Shown in pieces: positions 1-12,400 of a stretch of 64,000 nt of DNA (the stretch's first letter is position 1; each line of letters opens with the position of its first letter). Both the position numbers and the translations under genes were made by a program. The notes below the pieces were generated by a model, which had not been told where the DNA came from, did no database searches, and worked only from the letters and a program-made list of their open reading frames with translations. Source of the DNA: Trema orientale (taxonomy: Eukaryota > Streptophyta > Magnoliopsida > Rosales > Cannabaceae); NCBI GenBank assembly GCA_002914845.1, contig JXTC01000230.1, positions 419,023 to 483,022 on the forward strand. The letters run 5' to 3'.

Positions 1-30
1 AAGAAAGAAAGAAAGAAAGAAAGAAAGAAA
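1..30. repeat. (AAAG)n microsatellite
   Basis: The window opens inside a run of GAAA/AAAG tetranucleotides, so its true left edge lies outside the window. Confidence 0.9.
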
Positions 31-1302
31 ACAAAGGTAGATTTCGAATCCGCGAACGCCCTTATGAATTATCTAGGTGATCATGTTTCGGATTACACTT
101 CTTAGGTTCAATAATTTAAAATTATGGATTGGTCTTGAAGTTTGAACATATGCTTGAGCAACAAAATATATTGTCAAGTTTTATCTAGGACTAGCTTAGC
201 TTTGTTAACTATATTCAATTGCAGGGTGACTCAAAATTCCATTATGATCACATTGGATTAACTATCTACAAAATGGTTGATTTTGAATCCGCGAACACCC
301 TAGTTAACTATGCATTCCGAGATCTCACAAAATTCATGTATTCTTAGATCTAAACCTGAGTAGAAGAACAGCCAAATAACTACATTGCCAAGTCATTTCT
401 AATCAAAAGATAAAGAAGACAAAACTGTCAACAACCCTAAATTTGTTCTCCACTCTAAAATGCACCAATTGGCATTTTATTTAATCATGAAGTCACCGTC
501 TTAATCCCATAGAAAACTCCCCAATCATGCTCTAGATACCCAAAAAAGAAAGAAACACTCGTAAAACATTAGTTGATTCTCCCTAAGTAAGACAATAAAG
601 TATACATCACATATTACTGTCTAGATAATTTTTTTTTGCCCAATAGTTTATATTTAAGTTAATCCGTGTTTATTGATAGATGTATCTGAAGCCGTGACCT
701 CACTGGTTTTCATAATAATTAATTAGTTTATTTTGAATTTAATTACTCTTATTAAATTTTTGTAATAGTTTATTATATTGAGCATGACGTGTGGGAAACT
801 TGGCACGGCTTCCTAGTAAATAGACAGGAAGACTCGAAATTATCGCTCCACGTGGAGTACAATCGGCCATTTTGCTGGATGGTTTAGCGTACTAGTCTGC
901 TTGTTACTCTATTTTTTGCTGCTTATTATTAATATATATATACACATACGGTTACATATATATATTGGAATAGTAGTTTCTGCTTGTTAGTCAAAGAAAA
1001 TGATCAGCACTTCTTCTCGATCTATTATATAATTATATTTATGTACATAGTATTGGTAAAATAAATTTGGACATCAAAAAATACATTTGGAAAAAAATAT
1101 CATTGGTAAAATAAATTTGAAAAAAATAATAACAATAAGTTCTCATTGTATTATTACCAAAAAGTTATCATTGTATCTTGTTGATTAGACTAGGGATTTT
1201 CACCTTCATTTGTAACATCGTAGTTGTGTAAGCAAAGTGGTCCTTTTGGCTTTTCCTTAATACTCTAGTTCTGTTGTTTTACATTAATAAAGACACATCC
1301 AC
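31..1302. other. Intergenic AT-rich DNA, no gene seen
   Basis: There is no convincing coding region. A short phrase, GAATCCGCGAAC, occurs twice about 240 bp apart (near 48 and 286), which suggests an old diverged duplication. Short TA runs lie near 935-965. Confidence 0.6.
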
Positions 1303-1311
1303 TTGTGTAAA

Positions 1312-1460
1312 GGGCACGGATGTAATCCCGTTGGCGGGACTAGTTCTATTCATATTTTGACCAATATAAATTATGTTTTGGTCAATACATATTAGTTAAA
1401 ATATAATTTGTGTTACCAAAATATGAACGGAATGGTCCTTCGAGGGATTACATCCGTGCC
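1312..1460. mobile_element. 149-bp MITE with 9-bp target-site duplication (Mutator-like)
   Basis: The ends are inverted: GGGCACGGATGTAATCCC on the left matches the reverse complement of GGGATTACATCCGTGCC on the right. Similarity continues inward over roughly 50-70 bp (both arms contain TTCATATTTTG). The element is flanked by direct repeats TTGTGTAAA at 1303-1311 and 1461-1469. A 9-bp duplication is the usual Mutator-superfamily signature. There is no coding capacity, so it is non-autonomous. Confidence 0.85.
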
Positions 1461-1469
1461 TTGTGTAAA

Positions 1470-2859
1470 TATATATATAGCTGCAATTGGTAATAAATTC
1501 AAGCTCAGTACTATATACCAGTTACCATCTCTACTCCAGTTTTGGTTGTTAGTAGAAATATCTCCCTTACTATACTACAACAAAAGTAGACATCGATAAA
1601 GCGACTTTTTTAGTAACAGTNAAATTTTAGTCATTATAATTTGTCATAAATATACTTTTAGCTAAAACTTTTAATATATGATGATGAGATTACTTGTTTA
1701 ATTATACACATTACTACATTTACTAAAAAAGTACTGTGCTTTTATGTTACAAAAATCTCTAATCACGGACTTCGGCTACATTTGATAAGAGGGAGAGAAG
1801 AATATTAGGAAGAAATGAGAGGCATTTTACCTAGGAAAGAAATGAGAGAGAAGAGAACACTCTTTTCTTCTCTTGTTATATTCAGTATAGGAGGAATGAG
1901 AACCAAAATCTTCTCCTTTGTTTGATAAGAGGGGAGGTAGAAGAAAGATAAAGATTTATTTATATAATTATGATATGATATTATTAATTAGTTGCTATTT
2001 TTATGACATATTGAGTGGACATTAATTCTCCTAAAATCTTTTCAATTTGAAGAAATAAAAATTAGCTCAAATTACGGATTTGAGTTGAAATTCATTGTCT
2101 AATCTCTTCTATCTTAAAATTTTTCCTTCAAATTAAACAAAAAAAGTTCTTTCCTATCAAACAACCATCATAAACAACCATCATATATATACCGTAAATT
2201 CATCCAATAATCCACCTATCCATCTCTTTCAGTCCATTTCTCCTTCTACTATTCTTAAGTACTCTTATAAAATATGATCACGCCACTTTTTGGTTACAAA
2301 TCCTTTTGGTCACCTAGTTGTAAGTCTATTTTTCATTTTGCTTTTTTTTTTTTTTTTAAAGTGAAATTATTCAACATATATACGGACGGCAAAGTAGTCA
2401 AATCCACTTGCAGAAGATTTGAAAGGGGATTTAATTATTTGAGGGAAATAAAAAGAGAGAAAATATAATAAGGATAAGCTTTCAAGAAATTAAGTGCATG
2501 GCACGGTAGATACATCACTTTCAAAGGGATAATACGTGCAATGATAGGCTTCAAATAAATCTATGATCATGTGTATAAGTTGACTTGCTAAGTATCCAAA
2601 TTAAAATGTCAATATATAATGCACTCAAAAAAATGTCAATATGTTTATAAATACATGTATAAACATAATCAAAGTAAGCCAACCACGCAGAACCATAAAC
2701 AAAGGAATCAAATAATTTCGTCGACGTCGATTATCTTTATTTTGGATTTGCAGTCACAGTGTTAGTTTGTAACTACACCTACTTTTTAACTAGTCTGAAA
2801 TTTGAAAATCTCTTGTTAAAATAAACAGCATTAATTGTTTCTAATTTCTAGTCAATTAA
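1470..2859. other. Intergenic, no gene; one unresolved base
   Basis: AT-rich DNA. Position 1621 is an N. A purine-rich block at about 1785-1935 (many GAGAGAAG and GGAAGAAATGAG phrases) resembles noncoding sequence also found near 36.3 kb and 41.0 kb. The short ORF at 2274-2468 looks random and contains a poly-T-derived Phe run. Confidence 0.5.
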
Positions 2860-4800
2860 TGTAAAATCCCAAATTTTTAAAGAGCAAATTGGTCATTTTG
2901 TTAATTTTCGAATTAAATATTAGAGGGGTATAACTGCAAAAGTTTTAAGAAATGAGGACTAAAATGTAATTTTTAGAGGGACTAAATTGCAAGGAATTTG
3001 GATGTTGGGGGTCAAAGTGAAATTTTGAAAAAATTGTACGGTACTCTACAGAGTCACGTGGACCTCTTCTTCTTCCTCCTTCTCTCTCTTCTTCCCTCAG
3101 CTCTCTCTTTCTCTTCCTTCGACCGAAGCATCCACCGAAGCTGCAGCTCTCTCGCGTGCCACCTCCGGCCGCCGTATGACCAAGAGAACCACCGGCACAG
3201 CTCCAGCTCACCGCCAGCTGCACGCCATTGCCAACGCTGCAACCATCGGAGCCGCCCAACACCGACAAGGAGCGAAGGAGGCCGCAGATGCTTTCAGTCA
3301 CCGACGACTATTCTGGAGACTGTTTAACCTCAAACTGAGCTCATTGGATTCGTCTCATCGCAAGGATCATCAAGGTATATATTTCACGATCCCATTTTGC
3401 TCGGTTTAAAAGTTACCATTTTTGTGTGTTTTGAGCTCAGGTTTGACTTTTTGATCGGACTGTTAGATTTTGTTTTTGATATCATTTTTAGAATGTACTT
3501 GGAAAATGGAGAATATTGATATATATATACATATATATTAACTATGTTTGGTGATCGGTACAAAAAAAATCGGACGGCTTGGATTTGCCTCGTTTTATGT
3601 GTCACTAGTTTAGTTTTGGCCCGGACCCAAATTAAATGAATTATATGTCTAGTCTAGCTATTTTGGGTGCTAGGAATTTAGTAAAGAGATCTGTTTGTTG
3701 ATTTGAAGCTCCGCTGAGGAGTTGATTTTTCACAAGTGAGTGATCGAGGGCTTAGACTTGGTTCCCAACCCTTCGAACGATCGTTTAACCTGTACCTTAA
3801 GGATCCAATAGCATGGTATCCCTATTCTAGTAAGGTAGGGATTTGGTTACCTCTGTTTTATATTATTTTTGAATAAAACTTACTTTCTGCAATATATGAT
3901 GACAAACGTGATTTGCGAGCTGTTTTGGATATCTGTAATGGAATTAGATTATATGATATATATTGAATTGCTTTGAGACTTTTCTGAGTGCATGATATTT
4001 TTGTATATGTTAAAATAGGGCCGTTATGCTGCCCATTTTTCTATAAAATTTAATTAATCATTTTATTAAAAACTAAAGCATCATTTGAACTTAAATTACT
4101 ACATGACTATTTTTACACATCAGTTCAGAGTACACGTGTCATAGGATCATACATGAGTACTAGGTTATCATCATGGAGTTTTTACATTGTGACACTACGA
4201 CTTCACCGACAGTGCAGAATCTGTGAACCCGCGCGGAGTTTTTCTTCTGATTATCTCTCTATTTGGCAGGTGTAGGTAATGCGGTTGTCCCTCCAGGTTT
4301 GGTAGGTGACACATGGGTATCCCTTCTCTGGGTATGAGCTAAGTGTCAAGCAGAGTGTATGGTACACGTAGTACTAACATCCTGGTTCCATTGATAAGAG
4401 GTGGTGAACTTATGGGTCTGGGCGGATTTGTATCATGTGTTGATAGATTGATTGATTTTTGGATAACATGTTTTTATATACATCTGTATATATATGTATA
4501 TGCATATACGAACTATTGACTTTGGAGATTGTTATATATATATATGTATATATATGGTTTGTAAAGGTGTTTTGGATTAAGTTAATCATGCAGGAACTCT
4601 CTGTCACTAAAAAGATTTTTAAATAAGGTAACAGTTTCTCTATTAAGCCTTCGAGCTCACCCTTTCTACTTTTCTCCCTTTCAGGTTATTGTTCATTCGA
4701 GTTAGTTGTCTCAATGGCTAGGCAAGTCACTTGGTTTATGCTCGCGGTTCTATTCCTCTTCGGTTGGTCCCTATACCTTGTCTAATTTTTCTTTATGTCT
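2860..4800 (+). mobile_element. LTR-like retrotransposon sequence (possible solo LTR), right edge unresolved
   Basis: It begins TGTAAAATCCC, a common start of plant Ty3/gypsy LTRs. Next come phrases such as 'gaggactaaaatgtaat' and 'gagggactaaattgcaag', a CT-rich tract (3060-3120) and a GC-rich stretch (3120-3330) that stands out from its surroundings. The 2998-3327 ORF (109 aa) lies in this stretch and has no recognisable domain. I could not find the matching CA end or a second copy of the left flank (ATTAA), so the right boundary is a guess. An alternative is the 5' region of an unrecognised noncoding transcript. Confidence 0.35.
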
Positions 4801-6199
4801 AACTGTTTAGCCAAGTTTGTTGTTTTTGCTAAGTGAATGTATGAGGTTATCTTTACTAGGATTTAATGTATAAATTGGATACAATGGTTCCTAGGAGCCT
4901 ATTTTCAAAATTTAAGTACTTGGAATTATGACTAACTCCATAAGTTAAATTTTAGACATTCGGACTCAAGATTTGCGAAATTCATTTAATCAACACTAAA
5001 GTTTTATTAAACCAAATTTTGTACAACTTAACTATGTTTTCTTGAATCTTAATTGGTGTTTCTTTTTTAATAAACTAAACTAAAAATGGACCTCTTTTTT
5101 ATATAGAATTTCTAATGATTTGAGAACTAGATTTGAAAAATAGATTTGAAAAAATCCAAGTACTTGACTTTTTCCAAATTTTGCAAATTTTTTATTTATC
5201 TTCATTTACACTCAAAATTATTAAAAATCACGGCTTTAGATTTCTAGTCGTGATAATTAACTTCACTATGAGCCGTACATTTTCATTCCATTTCATCTAT
5301 TTTTGTAATCTTAAAAATTAAAATGATTGATCTCATTTGAGTCTTAAATTGGAGTTAAAATACCAAAAACCACTATTTTCTATCTACTCATGCTTTAAAG
5401 TGAAGACTAGGTGCAAGTTAAAAGTTACAAGTATATTTATGGTCATGCTTGCATTGCAAGAGACCATAATTCCTATTTTCTTCCGTGGCTGGTACCGACA
5501 GATAAGCTTATCTGAAGATAGTGAGAGAGGACTTGGCCTCCATATATACATCAGCCTTCTTCATCTTTAACCTAAATTTAGGCTTAGGACAAATAAGCTT
5601 AATTTGACTCTTATTTTTTTATTTATTTTTAAAATCCATTCCACTACTTATTCAAGGAAACGGGAACTAATCATTTCTACCATTGGAGTAGTTTTTATTC
5701 AGATTTTCTTTTCTTTTTTTTTTTTTTTGGATCCATAAACAACAAGAGAAAAAGCTCCTTGTGATTATTTCATGATTCATAATGAACTGTGTCACAATGA
5801 AAAAAAAAAAAATCACTGTGATTCAATTGTCACGGTAGCCAGTGAGAAAATATGTTGAATCGATACGAACGGAAACACAAACCAGTATAAAAGAGATTAG
5901 TACTTTCTCCCATTACAGGTTGTTACATTAATTATGCATGCCACCAAAAAAAAAAATGTCAGACTAATTAAAATTAGAAATTCAATATGTGTTGTTTTAG
6001 CAATTGGCTCAAATAAGTTTTTCCTTCAGACGGTGCCTCTGAATTGATTAAAAAGTTCCATGTACTTTGGAGAATCAACCAGAGCTAGACGATGGTCATG
6101 ATCATGCATTGTGATCATTATTTCCATATTTTTCTGTGTAGTAGAGAACTTGACCAAAAATACCTCTTTCTGAAATGAAAAATGCAAACGAGGATCTTT
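4801..6199. other. Intergenic AT-rich DNA, no gene seen
   Basis: Only short ORFs (62-77 aa) with low-complexity hydrophobic translations are present. Poly-A and poly-T tracts lie near 5720 and 5805. Nothing is recognisable. Confidence 0.55.
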
Positions 6200-6627
6200 C
6201 ACTAAAAAAAAATCACTATTTAATGACAACTTTTTAGTCACAACATTTGTTTAACCTGAGAATGATATTTAGTCAATTAGAAATTTCTTGTGACTAAAAT
6301 ATAATATATAATCACTAGTTGTCGCTAATGTAAATTTTTTTTAAAGTAAACCAAGATCCGCAAAAGCAGGCAAGAGGATTTATTTTAAATCATCAAGAAC
6401 AAACGAAGAAATAAACATGGCATTCACTAATGTATTCTAGTCACAAACTTTTAGTTACTTGTGACTAAAAATATATTTAATCACAATAAATTATATTTTT
6501 TGTGACTAAAGTTTTTAGTCACAAATTTTAATTTTAATCTTGGGAAAAATGACAACAACATTCTTTTAAATTTTTCATTTTTAATCACAAATTTTGTTGC
6601 AAGTAAAAGTGAAATTTTTTGTTAGTG
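6200..6627. mobile_element. Non-autonomous CACTA-type DNA transposon
   Basis: The 428-bp element starts CACTAAAAAA and ends TTGTTAGTG (reverse complement CACTAACAA). TTT flanks both sides (6197-6199 and 6628-6630), matching the 3-bp duplication expected of CACTA elements. Subterminal repeats of TTAGTCACAA and TTGTGACTAAA occur in both orientations, another family hallmark. It has no transposase coding. The 3-bp TTT duplication alone is weak in AT-rich DNA; the combination with the ends is what persuades. Confidence 0.7.
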
Positions 6628-7538
6628 TTTTTTAGCTTTGTTAGAAATTTTCTTTACGAGTTCATTTATATTTAGTTAAGACTTGGGAACAAAGCATAAG
6701 ATAAAGGTACTGCATCCAGTCAACTTAGTTTGAGTTGGTCAACTAGTGGTTGTTGTGTTTTGTAAGCGTTTCCTATTTTTATATATGTCATTTTTAGTAT
6801 ATGATCTTTTTTTTTGTCAGTACCAAACTTTACATCATAATTGGTCATTATCACTTATCATGTCATTCGCCATAGAATTTTGTTCTACCAAAGAACTTGG
6901 GTTCCCTCGAAGTATCCTCTCTCTCTCTCTCTCTCACAGTTACTTGTGCATCATAGTTTCTTTCTTTCTCTTTATTTTTTTTTTTGGTGTTAACCTATAA
7001 TATAATAATCCAAGTATGCAAATGTTTATATGTGAATTTTTGGTTGGTCAAAAAAGAAAAGAAAAAACTAGTGGAAATGATAATCACTATTCACGTGGTA
7101 TACATTTGTCCTTAATAAAAATGAATTAGAATTCAAATAACTTTTGTATTACAATTGGATTAATATATATTTGTCAGTATAAGGCCAAAGCAAAACTGAA
7201 AAATCACAAAACTTAAATATTACAATTGGTATATTATCTCGCACATTTATCTGCAGAAACTAAAGCACAAGCACCACAATATATTTCAAATATATATATA
7301 TATACATGCATACAACAACATAACACATGAAAAAAAAACTACAAACACGTTATTAGAAATTATAATATCAGTTGGTGCTCAACTTTTGACTTAACCGCGC
7401 ACGCGGGAGTTATTTTAATTAAAAGAAAGGAATATCTTATTTGCAACAGACACAAGAATCTCTTGTCTGACTAGGTATATCCGAGTGGATACATATTTTT
7501 ATATGTCATAAATTAATTCTATTGAAATTTTGTATTTA
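6628..7538. other. Intergenic, with a short (CT)n run
   Basis: A CT dinucleotide run lies at about 6918-6936. The 84-aa ORF over 6746-7000 is a hydrophobic low-complexity translation. No gene is seen. Confidence 0.5.
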
Positions 7539-7990
7539 TGTTGGGCCACATATTTTAACAATTGTATTGGGCCATATTATTCTTAAGCAGACCCAATAAG
7601 TGATTTAATTAGGCTGAGTCATGATATCCAACTGGATATGGATACCAATGTGGATATCTTTTTAGTTAACTAGTTGGGTGTGATGGATACCCAACATGGA
7701 ACTATTTAAAGATAATATTAGGGTTATGGCCCCCACTACCTTTTCACGTACGCTCAATCTTTCTGTGGCCTGCCATCAGTTACAGAGAGTTCCATCTGAG
7801 TGTTTTAGGGATTAGGTTGTGTGGAAGACCAAACCCTCTAGCAATTACAGTCACTATTTTATGCTTCCGCCTTCAGTTCATCGTCCAGACTACGGGATCA
7901 ATCATGAACAATGAATCCCTGCCTATCAGTTTTACATGAATGATCTAGGGTTTGTGTTTGGTGTTTGCAATCCCATATTCATTCCTAACA
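7539..7990 (+). mobile_element. Candidate solo LTR (Copia-like), about 452 bp
   Basis: It starts TGTTGGGCC and ends TTCCTAACA, giving the short inverted ends TGTT/AACA expected of an LTR. A TATA-like ACTATTTAAAG lies near 7702, followed by a less AT-rich region that would be transcribed. The 5-bp flanks (ATTTA on the left, AAAAA on the right) do not match, and no second LTR or gag-pol sequence is nearby. It may therefore be a rearranged or misdelimited LTR. Confidence 0.45.
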
Positions 7991-9000
7991 AAAAACACAT
8001 CTAAAAAATATCTTCTAGATATAATTACTCAAAATAATATATATCCTCTTGGCCAAAAAAAAAAAAAAAAAAAAAACAGAAGTACTATGTAGGACAGCCC
8101 AAAGATGGTTTACTTGGTACTATAATTTGTTTATTTGAAATGCGCCACGGCAGTGGGAGAATTCAGCTTTGACTGTTTAATATACTAGTGTTTAATTCGT
8201 CTTTCTCCAGCATTGCCATGATAAGAACAGAACTATCCAGTGCTTCGCAGAATATATGTACATATTTATACATGTACATAGTAATTTTGGTTCTCTTCAT
8301 CGATGGACCAACTTGAAAATAAACTAAGATAGCAGGTTGACTCAAACTTATACTTCTAATTTAATTCAAATTTTAATTATTGCTAGGAATTTTGCCTACA
8401 AATTCCATCTCGACTCCAATTCATGTGGCGAAGATTTTTTAGTATCAATTTTTTGTATTAAAAAATAAGTGTAGAATGTGATTCGTTAGGCTTTTTGATT
8501 TTTTTTTTTCAATTATCTTTAATAAAAATTAATCTTTTGGAATTTACTAAAAAAATTTCTTACACCTTTAATTTAATGATAATTCTTTTTTTTTTTTTAA
8601 AAAAAAGTGGACTTAACTAACGACATCCACTTATTATAAAGTTACGAAAATAACTCATACATAATGAGAGTCAACTCTCGATCTAATTCCCAATCCCCAC
8701 CTCACCCATTAAGCTAGCCCAGCAGACTAATGATAATTTTAATTTAATTACGCATAATTTATTTTTTTTCCGAACATCCTAAAGAACTTAAATGTCAACT
8801 ACTATAAATAAATCAAAAATATTAGATAAAGATAATTAAAAGTAATAAAGAAATAAAAATTAATTAGATATAGAATGAGAATCATGAGGGTATGGAAGAC
8901 ATCTATAATGGAATGGAATGTGATTAAAACAACATAATGCAATAATACAATAAAACAAGTTGAGGTATATACCATGATTATCGTAGAAGCACATATTATA
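7991..9000. other. Intergenic AT-rich DNA, no gene seen
   Basis: Homopolymer A tract at about 8055-8076. Short ORFs only, none recognisable. Confidence 0.55.
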
Positions 9001-9186
9001 AGAGTAATACTAAGGGACACTGTATGATATTCAATACCACATGATATGGCAGTTTGTTACTGGTTGAATATAATTATATTTTAAATGAGAACTATATAGG
9101 ATCCAGTTTATCAATTATAATCACCTAGTAACAGAATTATACCTCATGTGGTGTTGAGTACTATTGGTGTCCCATAACATTACTCT
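9001..9186. mobile_element. 186-bp MITE flanked by ATTATA repeats
   Basis: Left end AGAGTAAT(A)CTAAGGGACAC pairs with the right end (reverse complement AGAGTAATGTTATGGGACAC). The arms stay similar for about 45 bp, both ending in CACATGA. Direct repeats ATTATA flank it exactly at 8995-9000 and 9187-9192. The real duplication may be the TTA or TA inside ATTATA, which would suggest PIF/Harbinger or Tc1/mariner relatives. Confidence 0.8.
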
Positions 9187-9210
9187 ATTATATATGCATA
9201 TATTAAATAT

Positions 9211-9405
9211 GGCCCAAATCTATTAGATTTTTTTTTTAGCTAATTAAAATTTGTCATGTACATTTTTTCATGGTAAAAAAGTAAAGAGCGAAAAAATTAT
9301 TAATGTTGTACATTTTTTTATGAACGTTATTGTAGCCGTTAGATTATAATGATCCAATGGCTAAAAAAATACTTATTTATAAAAAAAAAATTACTAGATT
9401 AGTGA
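9211..9405. mobile_element. MITE of the TA-associated family, copy 1
   Basis: It shares with copies near 15.9 and 49.5 kb a T-rich inverted end (right end reverse complement CACTAATCTAGTAATTTT), a TTTTTTTATGAA-type internal phrase, and an internal palindrome built from AGCCGTTAGAT and ATCCAATGGCT (9333-9363). Boundaries are approximate. Confidence 0.65.
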
Positions 9406-12400
9406 TCATTAAATATTTCTAAAACGCTCTTTATTTAGTTTTACTAATTATTAGACATAAATAAATTACAGATCTATCTTAGACCTTATGAAATGAAGAA
9501 ATAAAAAAGGAAAAAAGAATAACGTTGTCAAAGGTGTCACGTTCTTTCACGTAAGGTGTGAGGGAAGTGGATATGCAATGTTATCAAGATTTTGTGCTAA
9601 TTAAGGTCAAGCTAGCCGGTGATGAGACAGGCCGTACGACTTCAAATTATCACCCCAATTTGGAGGACAATAAGACCGTCTGCTGGTGTCTATGAAACGC
9701 TATCAATGTACTTGCCGACCTAAGAGTATACCTTTATTAATAACTTATTCTCACACATATATAAATATATATACGTTTTTGAATATATATATATATATTT
9801 ATGTGCAGTGTGTAAATGAATATGTTTAGTGCTTCCTTAAAAAAAGTTATATGTTTAGTGCTAATATGACTAAGGATCAGCTAAGAGATTACATCAGAGT
9901 GGGAAGTTATTACACTATTTCATTATTCTAATTGAATTTATTTCTAGGTGGAAGTGCATTTAATTATTTACGCCGGGGTATTTTTAAGCACAACTTATAT
10001 ATGTTAGCACCATTCGCCTGACAAGTACGCCCTATCCGAATATTATACGTACGAACTGGAACTGGTCACTCTTTCTTATTTTCAGAACATTTTAATTACG
10101 ACTTCAAAACCATGGTCAAATCTGTTGGCAGGGTCTAGAAAAAAAATGGTAGAATTCTAAACGCATTTTACAACGTAATATTACATTTACGTTTCTAAAC
10201 ATAGAATTAAATCAAAATCATATCATAATTAAGTACTATGTAATTTGATGAAAATCTACATTAAAGTATACATAGAAACACACAAATTATGGAGGAAAAA
10301 TAAATGGGATTCTGTTTTTGTAATAGAAATTTATCTCCGTTTAATTTCCCTCTTCGTACGTATATGTACATTAAGAGACTAAGAGCATTATATCTATTAT
10401 CGTGCTATAACAAACTGATTATCTTATATAATACATGAGAATAGATTATACTACTTATAGGACTTAGAATAATATTTAAATTGATCAACTAGGTTAATAA
10501 TTTGGTTTAATTTCTAAGATGAACTAGCAGTGCAATAGTATGTTGATGAAAGTGAACATTAGTTATTGTATATATACCTCTTTTAATTAGTGCGTATACG
10601 ATCCTAATCATATATATGTCAACTATTTCGTATAGTACTACACTATCTAATAATAATTGATACGATACTATTAAATTTAATTAATACAATATTGCAAGTG
10701 AATTAAATATATACGAGTCTAGAATAATAGTGACTAGGCAAAAAGGATATCACTTTTAAACCCATTGATTTGGGAAATTAAGTAAGTGAATTAGATATTA
10801 GTTTGATCTTTTAAATGCACCATCGTTTAACACAAACAAAGAGAAAAACAAAACCCAGTTCAAATTAAGCTCCTAATTGTCGTCATCCAATTCACCAAAC
10901 CTGCTAATTGCTTTGTACACCGCTAATGATCTGCCGGTTAGTTAAGAAACAATAGAGCCTTCTAATGATTCATTAATCTTACGATTAATTTAATCGGAAG
11001 CCCGTGATTAGGCCAACTAGCTACTAGTACCACTAGATCCTAATATCTAAATACTGTAAATTAAACTAATTAAGCATAGTCCAATTTATGTCATAAGTAA
11101 AATCAATTCAAGCATATGAAGAGCTATAAGTAGTACATGTTTGGGTTGATCCATGAGTAGCATTCAAAAGTTGACCCAAAATCAACGGGGTCATTTCTCA
11201 AATTAAGGTCAGTTATACATGATATATATCCACCAAAATTAATAAAAATAAATATAAAGATTAAAAGGTCAGATTATGCCACCTCTTGCTAATCAGACCT
11301 ATATAATTAGAATGCCTTAGTCATCAAGTACAGCAAAATTATCAAGTTATTTTATAGAAGGGAATCTTAATGGTCGTTGCAACAGACAAATATAACACAT
11401 TTTCTTTTTGGCTCCTTGAAAAATGGCCTACGTCTTTTACTCGGTATATACCTCTGAATATTTGTATTGGTCCTAAATTTTTAATCAGGGGGTTGACAAT
11501 TTTATATTGTATATAATTAGAAAAAAAGAGGGAAAAAAAAAGGGAAAAAAAGCACTCATAGCTTAACTAATATTCCTGCTGCTTTCGACATCCAGTTTTG
11601 CGTATGATGGAGATGGGGCATTAATCTTCAAAATTGAAAATAAAAAAAATGAAAAATAGAGAACATTATCATTAAAAACAAAAAACAATTTGCATTATGA
11701 GTAAATATTGGATCAGCTTATAAGTACAAATTTTTCAATAAAGTTGTTCTATTGGCTAGTAGCACTATTTAATTGAGACGCACAAAAAAGTTCCATATGT
11801 ATATGTGTGTATATATCTATGTATCTATCCACCTACCTAGCTACATTTTAAATAAGAATTAGTGAACAAATTTAGGATATATGTGTAAATAAATTCTTTT
11901 TCTGTTATCCAAATAATTTTGGAAAATTATTGTGAATCAGCTGGCAATAAATTAAAGATACAAAACCCATGTTTTGTTTTAACGGCATGTCATAAAAGCA
12001 TACTCGTATTTTATATTTTGGATGATAGGTATTGTATGCTCCCCTCAATTCTCTAATCTATATCTTACTGCTTTCAAAATATGAGAATATCACAATTACT
12101 AATCAGTAATCTTTATTTTTGATGTGGTTCCAGTGTAATTTGTTGGCAGTTACTACTACAAATTTAAATCCTCTCAGTACGTGGAGGATCTGTGCTCAAA
12201 TTTCGGTTACCCAATTTTTTTTTAAATTTTATTTTTTGTAATTATAAGCTTGTTAATTATATTAAGTTTCTTCAAACAATGCAAGCATACAATTTTTATT
12301 TAATTTGTTTTTCGTTTTGGTTGGTTTTTCTAGCCTGGTTGCCTAGGTCTACCATATAACTTAAACCTGTTATTGTTTCTATCTTGCCCTTTTGACTTTT

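Noticed and set aside
31..400. tRNA-like TTCGAATCC phrase near 47
   Set aside because: No acceptor, D or anticodon stem could be formed around it; the phrase recurs as part of a diverged repeat near 286.
2998..3327. 109-aa plus-strand and 118-aa minus-strand ORFs
   Set aside because: Opposite-strand ORFs over the same CT-rich and GC-rich stretch; translations are Ser/His/Arg low complexity and lie in an LTR-like block.
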